NCBI GenBank assembly: GCA_036768485.1
Contig: JAVLUZ010000157.1
Coordinates: 14,573,877 to 14,637,876 of the forward strand
DNA from: Mermis nigrescens
Lineage: Eukaryota > Nematoda > Enoplea > Mermithida > Mermithidae
Direction of reading: 5' to 3'
Length of the DNA: 64,000 bases
A model generated the notes under the pieces. That model saw only the letters and a program-made list of their open reading frames with translations. It was not told the origin of the DNA and did not search any database. Both the position numbers and the translations under genes were made by a program. Below are positions 35,687-46,302 of the stretch, piece by piece (within the stretch, counting starts at the first letter, position 1; each line of letters starts with the position of its first letter).

Positions 35687-36891
35687 GCATTCAATTAATA
35701 TTAATTTAATATTCATTCTAACAGAGGGACAAAAGAATAATCTATATATGTCCTATGAATAATCCCCGGATGATCTCAGATACCTAAATAAAAGAGAATG
35801 AATAGTGTAAAGCAAGACTTTCGCGACGTCTGTCAGATAATTTTTTTGACGACATCATACCTTCGCTCCAAAAAAATTTGGTTTTTACCTTAATTAATTT
35901 CTTACTGTGAGTAAAGCGATGCAATTATCAGTGGCTTCTTGAATTTTTTTAAATGAAAAGACAGTTTAGCACTGATACACTCGATTACATTCCCTTGGCT
36001 TAAAGACATCGTCTCAAGCTCTCAAGCACATCAGATACAAGAATCTCGTACATACTGCTCAGGAATTCAAATGCAATGAGGTGTGAATGCGAGGGCTGGG
36101 CGCCTCCCTTGTTAGTCCAAAATAGTTGATGAGCCAAAGAAGGTCGATATTTTCTATAAAAAATTTGAATCCTCTGATAATTAAATTTATATTCTATAAT
36201 TTTACGCCTTTCAACATTAAATATGAGACGCAATTTTCTCTGACGTTGTTTGGCCAAGGATTACATATCAAAATTAATAATTTCATAATTTTTGTAAGAA
36301 ATGCGCCAGAACTGAAGTCATTTTGAATTAGGACAGGTAAGATTAAACATTTCAAAAAGCCACAGCGTCCCGGATTTTGGGATAATTTATGGCTAGCCAA
36401 CATACGAACGCGGATGTCAAAAATAGAGCATTAAAAGGGGATAAATGCTCCAGGCACGTATCTCTGGGGGGAATGGGGGAGGGGGTTCGGACCCCCCAAA
36501 TTTAGAAAAATCGGAAAAATATGACTTTTTAAACGCCATTTTGTGCTGTTCTGGCCTTTTTGGGCTTAGTCCCCCAAAAATTGGTGTTGGTCCCCCAAAA
36601 TTGGACGGCCACTTAGGTGCCTGAAACGCTTTACATCCGCTCATCTTATCGAGCGCTTAAAATTAGCCTGAATCATTCCATATGCTGTAATAGGATTCGG
36701 ACGATTGGTCGTATGTCGCTTTCGTCATCGATCGCGTCTTCTTGATATTATTCACTATGGTCAACGTGATCGGCACGTTTGTTATCGTTCTAAAGGCTCC
36801 GATGCTCTATGACAATCGTGAGCCATTAGAAGTTCCCGATCCAGTGAAACCACTAGGTGGCGATATTTTGAGCCGAAACTATGTTCTTTGA
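30320..36891 (+). CDS. Nicotinic acetylcholine receptor alpha-type subunit, complete, 10 exons
   Basis: Cys-loop ligand-gated cation channel subunit at the cell surface (synapse or muscle), opened by acetylcholine. Exons: 30320-30374, 31003-31139, 31208-31252, 31622-31731, 31796-31898, 32595-32785, 33211-33355, 34240-34572, 35335-35586, 36694-36891 (stop TGA). All joins are GT/AG and keep phase; total 522 residues. Seen: signal peptide 1-19; loop A Tyr114 in LYNNADG; Cys-loop C149-C163 with exactly 13 residues between; loop B Trp170; vicinal C235-C236 (loop C), which defines an alpha subunit; M1 about 255-278, M2 282-301, M3 311-336, a short cytoplasmic loop about 341-457, M4 about 465-490. 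Odd: the -1' residue before M2 is His281 instead of the usual Glu, and 9' is Val291 instead of Leu. I recall a His at -1' in nematode UNC-63, so an UNC-63-like subunit is a guess. Start: first ATG before a hydrophobic leader whose phase matches exon 2. Confidence 0.95.
33360..33732. repeat. Long inverted repeat (hairpin) in receptor intron 6
   Basis: The arm 33360-33492 is nearly the exact reverse complement of 33598-33732, with a loop of about 105 nt. The left arm begins only a few bases after the exon 6 donor (exon ends 33355). The transcript could fold into a stem of about 130 bp. It could be a foldback element or a recent inverted duplication. No coding potential seen. Confidence 0.85.
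35612..35686. repeat. (ATT)n microsatellite in receptor intron 9
   Basis: About 75 bp of ATT/TTA trinucleotides with one interruption, starting about 25 nt after the donor of exon 9 (exon ends 35586). It generates artificial poly-Leu and poly-Asn reading frames. Confidence 0.95.
36446..36625. repeat. G/C-tract repeat fragment in receptor intron 9
   Basis: A stretch with long G and C runs (a run of six G followed by more G-rich sequence, then CCCCCC) resembles the ends of the small elements elsewhere in the window. No clean termini or TSD found. It lies just before the last receptor exon at 36694. Confidence 0.4.
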
Positions 36892-38960
36892 TTCTACTTG
36901 TTCGATTCGCGATATAAAGTTGGATATAATGGAAGGGTGCATCGATGACCAAATTTGTTCCAGGGGGTTTTAGGGTTTGACCCCCAGAATGGCTGCTGAC
37001 TGTAAGCAAATGCCGTCAAACCCTAGAGTTTTAGATTTCCTAAAAAATTAGCAAATGTGCTGAAGCATTCTTAGCGATCTTTTGTATTAGAAGTATCGGT
37101 TTTTGCGCCAAATAGCCATCTGTAACTAAATTTCATTGAATTTAATTGAATTTTTGTTAAAATTTTCCATTTTTTATGTGTTGAATTGTCAAAAAAATAT
37201 TTTGTTTTAAAGGCTCAAAACACTAAAATGTCATTTTCCGCGATACAATCAATTCCCGGAATTATCTTTGACTGTTTTCAAAAAAAAAATTAATTCATTA
37301 TCAAAATCTGTCATCATTTTATCCTCATGAAACAAAATGTTTGAGAAATGCTTCTTCTCTAAAAATACTGCACTTTTAAGGGATTCTAACCTCTTTTTTA
37401 CATTTATATTTTTTTGAATAAATGTACGAGTATTTAATTAGTTGAAAAACATTCCTTGAATTTTTGTTTCCAACTAAACGAATGTAAAGAATAATCTATG
37501 TCATAGATTCAGTCATGCTTCAAGTTTCCGGTTCCACCCTTTCGCTAATTGTAAATAGTGTTTTAAATTTGCATATATGTTTAGTATTAAGACTGTCGAA
37601 CTGTTTTTAAATAGCCCGTCCTCCAATCACGCCGCATTGCTGTTTAGCTTGTGTATTTCTTTGTTAGCCGCCGTTTTCATAAGTGTTCTTGAACAGTATT
37701 TTACAGCAGCTTCATGTATAAACAAATACATACAAGTAAACCTAAATATTTTTTGTGAGAGATCATGTCTCAAAGCCGAGTCACGGTTTATTCTATTAGA
37801 ATTCCTCCGAAAATATGTCAAGCAACGACTACGCTAAAACGATTTTCTCAAAGTATTCACTACATTTTCTGTGTAATTTGTCTCGATTGCTTGATAATCT
37901 GTATAACCTTTAGCGAAAAAATTTATTTGAGGCGTTCTGTTGAGGAGCTATAGAGCTTATAGTAATAAAAACGCATATGCAAAGTCACAACAAAATGCGA
38001 GCGGTAAATGACACAGTGAAGTGTTCATATTTACGATAGTAGGCTTGCATGCGTAAGTTGATTACCGATCAAACGTTGCATTTTATCAGCATTTCGCTAT
38101 ATTGTGCTACCGAATTCACCTACTCTATTTTTCAGTCGCTGATTAACATTGGGATTTATGCCGATTCTTTAAGCGTTTTTGACTTTTGAATGTATCCTGT
38201 GTCATTTAAAGTCAAATTATGGAAATGGGAATCTACGCATTTAAATAAAAAACATATAAAAGGTTTATGGAAAAACTTTATAGAATTCTTAACTTGACAT
38301 TTTTTATAAGCCGCTTTAGTTTTTTTTGTACGATTTATGTCATACATTCATTCATATTTTAATATTTTAAATTTTATATTTTTTAAATTGGCCTAATATA
38401 CGCACGTAAACCAGTTCGCTCATTTCTTAGTAATTGATTGATTACATGATTCATTCCACGAAACTCACTACACACTCAGCAACACGGATCAATTAAGTAA
38501 ACAAAATGATGCTAAATAACTTCTTAAGCACTGTTAGCTGAACGTTGGCGAGTTGGATCGATAGTTAGCGTAGCTTAAGTCAACGAAAAATCATCTCCGC
38601 GAAATCGATATTTTTTGTACGTTATGCTTGTACTTTGAAAGGTAATGACAAGTTCGATACGAATCTGTGCTGCTAAAAATGCTTTACTGCGTTTGCGCAA
38701 CGCGAAAAAGAAAAGTGAACGAAAATCGGCTGAAAAATCCACTCAAAAAAATTTGAGGGGTGGAAAAGTAAACTGACTGAGTTGCTCAGCGACCAGAGTT
38801 TGCTCTACTACTAATATAACCGGTTTGTTAGAGAAAAGAATGTTATTTTCTCACTCGCTTACGATGTATCTAAATTTGGAGAAATTCTTTCCAAGCTAAG
38901 TAAGCGGCAGGTTTTGTTGTCGCACAATCTACGCATTCTGATGTTACTATTTGCTGTATT
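36892..38960. other. Receptor 3' flank and upstream region of the Shisa-like gene
   Basis: A short G/C-tract repeat at about 36960-37005 (GGGGGTTTTAGGGTTTGACC, AATGGCTGCTGAC) lies in the receptor 3' region. An expected signal-peptide exon of the Shisa-like gene was not found; several short overlapping frames (37577-37953) show no family. Confidence 0.4.
37417..37422 (+). terminator. Possible polyadenylation signal of the receptor gene
   Basis: AATAAA lies about 525 nt after the receptor stop codon. It is the first perfect hexamer I noticed downstream, in an AT-rich stretch where chance hexamers are common. Confidence 0.3.
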
Positions 38961-38987
38961 GTTCTAATAAGACGATTACCAAGTTGC

Positions 38988-41135
38988 ATGTATCAAAGTC
39001 AAACCCGCGTTCGGTCCAGATGGGCGGGTTTGGATTCGCCATTCGTTGACCAATCACCGCCCGCGGTTGAGCACCTCGTGGCTACCACGGAGCATGCTGG
39101 TCCAATTGACCCTTGGATCGCCAAGTCGTCAATCCGCTTTTTGAGGAAGGAGGACGATGGCCCGTTTTCCGATTATTACCGATGTTACTATACCAATGTC
39201 CGAGAACCATTGTTGTAAGTTTTTCGTATAGCATGCACAGTATGGAAATTCTGGTTGGGGGAGTGGAACTGAACATTTTTATAAAATGCCTTTCTTGGAT
39301 TCAAAATAGATGGGCATGCGTCAAGAACACAATTTCTGGACGTTTCTAACGATACTTGTTCTTTCTAAAACATAAAAATGAAAAAATAAAAACTGATGAA
39401 AAATCGAATAACTTGAACAAAATATGAGTATAGTCGAAAAATGAGCGCGAAGCACTAGAAATGCAATATGTTTGAGCCAAACGGTCGCTAAAATGGCTCA
39501 AAACAACAGCTTTCTACGATTTTATGGGGAATCAAAAATGCTGCTATTATGAAAAAGTTCTTGGGGAAGTGAAAACCTATTGGAAAGGGGGGGTTAAAAT
39601 TGATCGCGTTTCAGACGATAAGAATTTCTATACCTTCACCGATACGGTTTTGTTTTAGGAATTTTTATCACACTCCTTAAGCATTATCACTTACGGTTGC
39701 CATGTTTTTAAATTTTTATTAAATTCATTATCATCGATTTAATTTTTATTTTTCCATATTACTACGAACATGCATTTTTGTTGGTTTTCTCATTATTTTT
39801 CTGTTTTTGTTGATATTGTTACTTTTTTATTTTGTGCATTCAAGTACCTTTATGCGTCTCCTCCTGGTCACTCGTTCAATTTTTGCTCAATTATTTTGTT
39901 GCCGGTTTAGAGCAGTACAATATGTTTTTACGTGATGATATAATGGATATTCTCATAGACTAGCACATACCGATGCCTTCTACTACGTTCTAAGAGATTA
40001 CCATTTCCGGAACAAACTGACAGAACAATGATGTTTGCGTCCTACAAGAAAATTAATTTAGTTAAAGTAATGAATTGTAAGCTTCTGAGATACATCGCAT
40101 TCTGATTTCACAATAACGTACTAAATAATGTTTTTTTATGAGCAAGCTTTCTGATAAAAAATCGATAAGCGACTACTAAATAATAGATCAATTTTTTATT
40201 GTTTGTCAATAGATAGCACAATTTGCATACTCTTAACATTCTAAATAAAAGCATAACTTGCAGATGCGGATGTGACTTAAAAATCAATTTAATCAAGCAG
40301 GCAATAATCGATATTATCGGGTTTCTTGCACAGAATTTATGTAGGTATATCGTTAATATTTCAGGTGTGAAAAGCTTGCTGACTGCTGCAACGATGGCTG
40401 CTGCCCTAAAGATGCTCAGTGGTGAGCAATTTCTAATTGATTATCATTAACTAATACAGAGGGATATAATTATTTTTCTGAAAGGGCAAAATTCGTTATC
40501 TACACACACGTGAGCACAATTGATTAATTGCCTGCGTGTCAGTGACTTAGCTAGCTATTGCGTTATCCCGCATTATCTTTTTTCTTTAACGCTTTAGCTT
40601 TGCGTTTTCCTGAATAAACTATTATTATTACTTATAAATAAATATTCTATTTATTGCAAAAAACCGTTACTTTAAGCGTGATGGGCGGTTTTTTTGGACA
40701 ATTTTCGTCATTTTTAGGAAAATTTGGGTTTCCGCCTCCTGTCAGAAAATTCCTGATCTGCCACTGATTTTGTGCCTACAAACCACCTTAAGGATTTAGT
40801 AGCTCTATTAATCTAGAGTGTCGTTGACATGTAATAAAATATGGTGAAACCCTCACTTATCATTCGCGTAATTACCTCTTGAATGCTAATTATCAAAATT
40901 TATTGTTTTCAGGTTAGGTGGCATTTGGGTTCTGATCGCGTTTGTCATTATTGTTTTCCTTGTATCCTGCTCGCTGGCAATGTTTTGTTATCAAAGACAA
41001 AAAAGAGCGAAGGAAAAAGAACGTCAACTCGGCCACAAGCACGACGACTCATTTCAACACGATCCTTATATGAGTCCCCTTCCAAGACCCGGCTACTACT
41101 CCCATCCTCTCACAAGATATGGTTCACCTTATTGA
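38988..41135 (+). CDS. Shisa-like / WBP1-VOPP1-type single-pass membrane protein, 5' end unresolved
   Basis: Three exons join in phase: up to 39214 (open from at least the Met codon at 38988), 40365-40421 (57 nt), 40913-41135 (stop TGA). The product has an N-terminal part ending in RCYYTNVREPL, then C-x5-CC-x3-CC (CEKLADCCNDGCC), a Trp-rich start of one membrane segment (about 20 residues from GGIWVLIAF), and a basic, proline/tyrosine-rich tail of about 45 residues. The C-x5-CC-x3-CC pattern directly before a membrane helix is the hallmark of the Shisa-like/WBP1/VOPP1/CYYR1 superfamily; the vertebrate VOPP1 spacing is the same. Such proteins are transmembrane adaptors. The tail lacks a PPxY motif but has PLPRPGYY. 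No signal peptide is visible in the first exon, so an upstream leader exon is expected; acceptor-like AAG sites lie at about 38967 and 38983. Confidence 0.8.
39226..39600 (+). mobile_element. Family H-like repeat in intron 1 of the Shisa-like gene
   Basis: Begins GCATGCACAGTATGGAAATT followed by a G run; contains GCGCGAAGCAC at about 39447. The right end is uncertain. Confidence 0.45.
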
Positions 41136-41187
41136 TATATGCATATAAAATACCCGGTTTACAGATATGCCTTTTGTTTTGAGTTTG

Positions 41188-41193
41188 AATAAA
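41188..41193 (+). terminator. Polyadenylation signal of the Shisa-like gene
   Basis: AATAAA starts 53 nt after the stop codon at 41135, a normal distance for a short 3'UTR. Confidence 0.6.
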
Positions 41194-42215
41194 GTAATTT
41201 TCATCCTTTGAGTCAATTAAGCTATTGACTGATCTGTAATTTTGAAATTGGGGGGCAGTAAGCTTAACGGCATATCCATTTTAGGCCATGCATTCATAAA
41301 AGTGCAGGTGAACAAAATAAAAATGGTTCTTCTCGAAAAAATCAAGCATTTGTCAAACAGCATCATATAAAAGTGCACATACGCATAAAGAGCCAGAAAT
41401 GTTTAAGAATCAGTAGTCACAAAAATCTGAAACAATTTACGGAGACCTATAAATGCTGCATGCTCGTGTCAAAAGATTAGTGGACTTCTCACTCATCTCA
41501 CAAGCAGAACATTTTTTACTGTAATTATTCGAAATTTTGGCCATTGAATAAGTGATTGTTTGATGAAAAATTTATTTGATTCGTTTTGTGCTTTTTCATA
41601 ATATAAAATGCTGATAAACAACCTTCAATTGGCACATTTCCAGTCAATCTCACTTTGTCTGATTGAGATAAAAGCCTAATATGGGTGATTAACATTTTTT
41701 TCATAAATTGGCTTATTCCCTGTCAGTCTGCTCCACATGAGTGGCTAACATTTTACCGAACGTATGTAAATAAGCAATTATTCAAGAATCAATGCAAGGT
41801 TATGCAAGTACGAGTGCTTGTTAAGATGTCTCACTAACAAATTGCAAAGCATGGACGGCGGTCTGAAAGTCAACAGGAGAGCTTTTTTACACCCAAACTG
41901 GCATAAATGCTTAAATAGCGCAAAAACTGTTAATCTACGTTTGAATATCAAGCACTTTTGCGGGAAAAGTTTTGAATTTCATTTGTATTTGCTATTATTT
42001 TGCTTTGTTTACCCTCCAAAAATTTCCCTCTTTGTTATTTAGGGGTCTAGATCCCCAACACTTCTACGTGTATTCTGCTTACAAAACTGTTTACTGATAA
42101 ACGCACAACAAAGCGGAACTGATTAAATCTAAGCCAGATTTATTTCTCGTCATTTTCTGATTTGCGAAAAGCGTTAATACAAACATCAAAGAATAATAGG
42201 CAAATCAGTACTAAC

Positions 42216-42476
42216 CACACCTGGGCGTGGAGGGTTTGGGGGGTATGCACCCCCAGAAACCAAAATACCCCCCCCAGAAATTAAAATACCCCCCCCCAGA
42301 ATTCAATTTTTGAAAAAAATTTTTCGTTTTTTTCGCAATTTTTTGATGCCAATGGATAGTGCTTGATGAGAAACGTCGAAAAATGGTGTTTTTATTGCCC
42401 TACCACCATTTTTAAGGCCATTTTTTGACTTTCAAAAAATCTTGCACCCCCAGAATTTTTTTGCTGCCCACGTATG
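42216..42476 (-). mobile_element. Family B MITE with exact 8-bp TSD
   Basis: 261 bp, CACACCTGGGCG to CTGCCCACGTATG, flanked by GTACTAAC at 42208-42215 and 42477-42484. This copy is the best proof that family B makes 8-bp duplications. Confidence 0.85.
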
Positions 42477-44689
42477 GTACTAACTAGTCATAATAACCAG
42501 CTCAGGAATTCCTTCATCGCATAAGCGTATGCATTCATCGTTTATGATGGTGGCATATTCTGCTAAAACATTTTCCAATTAATTACAGTGCAGGTTGTGA
42601 TTTGTAATTGATTAACCCTCAATTTAAATAAATGAGATCAATGAAACTTTTTGGAGAATTTAGGAGCGCTTCTATGCGATTGAAACAGGCGGCTAAGTTG
42701 CTTCTGAGAAAAGCCACAAAACAGTTTCTTTCATTTACCCTGAAGATGGTCAATTTTGTCACTTTGTTTAATTTTCCTTAATATCCCATAAAAACTTGCC
42801 CCTAGTATCATATATGACACTGATTCGTAATAATTCTTCTGGCGCCATTATATTATCTAAAAATGTTGTTCTCTTACAACAATCAATACATGGGTGACAA
42901 TAAATGATTTGTAATAAATTCGGCTAAGTCATTCACCGAATAAATATCACATTAGTTTAGTGCGTTCTTCAGCATACTAAATTAGCATTTTTTTATGGGC
43001 TTTCATATTACGCAATGCAGTTTAGCCTCAAACGACAACCATACGCAAGTCTCGACCAGATATGGAAGTTTCCTAAGAAGAATGGGGCAAAATTAAGCAG
43101 AAAAAACAAACGAAAAGAAAGTTTTTAGCGAAAAGCTTTTAATCTACCAGAATGAATTAAGGGAATTTTCGCGGTATTTTACCCTTCACACTAATTCCAT
43201 CTGCCATCATATAAGCTCAAAAAGCTATTTGGCTAATAACCAGACCGTGAAGACCCATCAGGTTGGCTATTGCTGTTTGTACATACTCTTATGTATAGGG
43301 TATCGGTACTTCGTTGCTTGTCAATGCAGAAAGCTAGACAGAAAATTGAATTCACGCCTGGTTCTTATCGGTTTAAAAATATTTGTCCGAAAATTGTTGA
43401 AACACATTGAAACCGGCGAAATCTCGAAAGATATTTATATGATTTATTATTTATGAAACATATTTCGTTAATGACGATGAATGTTTTTTAATTACCCAAT
43501 ACACGACCACACGCTAGCAAACCATTACGGCAAATGCTTGCGTGCGAAATAAAAGTCATTCAGCTAATCTCGCTAGCTTACGTTCGAGCAAGGTCTAATC
43601 AATTAGCACTATTAGCTCGTAATACGCATATTGGGCCAAGCATCCGTTTTTATAGCTCGGCGCGAAATAATTAATAAAACACGAAATACAGCAACCACAT
43701 ATCGTTGTATCGAACTTATTAAGTAAGGAGTTAGGCTTCTAAAAAATATTCGACGAGGTAAAAATTTTCGAGTAATACGCCGATGAGCGAATGAATTTTC
43801 GGCCCGCGCCTCTGCCTGCCTTCCGCCCATCTCAAGGCAGAATATTTGTTTCTTTGGGAAACGTTTGAACCTTTATCTCCTTATCTGTTCATCGAAGATA
43901 GGCCCTGCAACGAGGTGGCGATTTTTTTCCGTTTGGTTTTGGGCGGCGATTAGGATAAGCTAAAAAAACCACTGCCGGGTTTCCCAGGCAACGTCTTATC
44001 CGCCGCATAAGACGCTTAATCTACGCCACCCAAATTGACACGTAATCAGCCGGTATTTGTCCGCTTCTGATACGCTTCTGACATGTTGATGATTGAAGCG
44101 ACTCATATTGATGCGCGCGCGAGCAGATGAATCGACTGCTGATCATTGTTTTATCGCCTTTTTTAAAATCAGTTGCCGAGCGATTTCGGATTCCTTGCCC
44201 CGGGAGTTTCTTCAAAGGAAATTATTTATAATATTGGCATTAACGATTGGGATTTTTGTGCATTCCTTCCTGTTTGTACTGCATTGGTTCCGAGTGTGAT
44301 CAGTTATTTTAGGAGGTCGATTTGAGGTCAAGGATACAGCTACTAGTCTTATTAGTATAATGGCCAAAATAATTGTATCCTATTCAAATTTCGCTACGAA
44401 AGGATTATAATGATTTTAATTACATTGTTATTATCATGTCTTGCCATAGATGCGTGGCATGGCCAGTCTGGGGATCAGCCAGTCTGAGGGTCAGCAAGAG
44501 AGTTTTTCTGAGACAAAATGGCCTGAAAAACGAGTAGAAATACGTAAGTAACGATAAACTACGTTAATACACCATTTTGATTGGAGCATTTATGCATCAT
44601 AAGATTATATTTTCCCTCATTTGTGGCCTTTGTTTTGCCTTATTCTCCCCAAAAAATTTCAGTCATTCAATTAGGGGGTCTAGATCAAA

Positions 44690-45240
44690 CGTACACGTGG
44701 GGGAGGGGGTTTAGGGGTCTGAACTCCCTAGAATGAAAAAATAGAAAAATTTTTTTTTTAACAATAAGGCAATCTGAAGACCAAAAATGAATTGAAATTT
44801 GAAATTTTATTCGAAAGTGCTTCAAATTGATCAGAAACTGTGCAATAACGTAGTTTTAACGCTATTGCAGGGCTTATACCAGTTTTGAGGTCATTTTGGC
44901 CTAAAAAAGCTAATTTTTGACCCCACAGACCGATTGAATCCCAGATCGGCCATGCTATGCATATATGGTCTCTAGAGTCTAGACCCTACACCCCCAAGTG
45001 CATGTTTAGTCTTGAAAACCATCAACTTTCGGACATAGATGTACAGCATAGCCAATCTGGGGTGGGGGAGGTCAGCCGATCTGAGGGCGTCAAAAATGTA
45101 ATCTTTAATTGTCTTCCATTTTAGCTTTTATTTTGCCTCATTTTTTCCATAAAAATTTCATGTTTCCATTCTGGGGGTCTGGACCGTCCAATCCCCTCAC
45201 GCTTGCATGTCTGCTTGGGAGGCACTTTCGTGTTCCTAAC
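44690..45240 (+). repeat. Two related G/C-tract repeats upstream of the Eag gene
   Basis: ACGTGGGGGAGGGGGTTTAG at about 44697 and GGGGTGGGGGAGGTCAG at about 45060 open blocks related to 59310-59640 (GTGGGAGGGGGATTTGAGGG). Shared wording includes GATCGGCCATGCT and a GGGTCTGGAC or TCTAGACCC end. No clear TSD. Confidence 0.5.
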
Positions 45241-46145
45241 TAAGTCATTTTCAATTTGATGTTTCAAGGTCTTATATCGATGTTTTTGCATATATTGTGA
45301 AGATAAATCAAAATGAATGAGTACGTAGACCATGACTGTTTGATGATTGGCTAAGTGTCTGAGCTATCAAATATAGACTGTTTAATAATAATATTTTACA
45401 TTTTTTAGCTTTTCTCATATTTGCAATGAGTTTTTATCTTATTCAACTTTCCATTTCTCTTCCTCTACTGTTTTCATCACCAATTTCGATCGATTCTTCT
45501 ACAAATGGACGAGCAAAGTATAAAATCTTCATAGATAAAGAAAGACACTGCAAACACATTATTCAAGAAAATGGCGAATTAATTTGTGATACGTGATATT
45601 TTGAATAGAGGTACATGTAAAGCGGTTTTTCACCATATTTGATTGAGATCAGTGGAGGATTTAGGACTTTCTGACAAGGTACGGAACCCTAATTTTTCCT
45701 AATAGTGTCAAAAATAGCCCAAAGAACCTAATCATTATACGTAAAGTAGCGGTTTTTGTCGTCTTTCGATAGGCGGAATCATTTCTGATGCAAAAACTGT
45801 ACAGATTTATAAAATTTCCGAATGTTTTGTTTGAAAAACGTGCATAATCTGAAATCGCTGACGAATTGGTGCAAAAATAAACACAAAGCGGTTAGAAAAG
45901 TACAGAAATTCTTCATTTTATATATGCCTAGACTTGAATAAAATTGTACTGAAGGATATGGCGTGAGCGCGATAGAAAATTTCGCTACAAAATTAGATAA
46001 AACTGTTTAAGTTACTATGTCTTCGCTAGAGAAATCATTGTAAGAACCCCGAAATTGTTTTTATGTACAAAAACTACTCTCCCGATGTAAAAATAATGTG
46101 AGACCATTAGTCTACTAGCAACCGTTATTTATTACGTACTTATAC

Positions 46146-46151
46146 TTTCAG
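46146..46151 (+). promoter_or_regulatory. Possible 5'UTR or trans-splice acceptor of the Eag gene
   Basis: TTTCAG preceded by a pyrimidine-biased stretch, about 150 nt before the Eag ATG at 46303. Motif only; no proof of use. Confidence 0.25.
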
Positions 46152-46302
46152 TGGTGAATTTCTTCTCCAGATTCCAGATTTCACTTTCAAAAAATTTATA
46201 TTTCGTTTCAACATGTTTATAACCTGATATAAGCAACGGCCCAGTTTTTCATTATGTGGATGGATATGCCGTAATAGTAAACGATTTGGCAAGTATTACG
46301 AG

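Larger units (their letters stand above)
41200..46145. other. Intergenic region between the Shisa-like and Eag genes
   Basis: Contains one family B MITE, two G/C-tract repeats and otherwise AT-rich sequence. The Eag promoter should be in its right part; none recognised. Confidence 0.4.

Noticed and set aside
35481..35690. Poly-Asn reading frame on the minus strand
   Set aside because: Translation of the (ATT)n microsatellite opposite receptor exon 9.
43612..44299. Overlapping frames of 64-72 codons on both strands in a locally GC-richer patch
   Set aside because: No recognised motif, and no splice signals that connect to the Eag gene.
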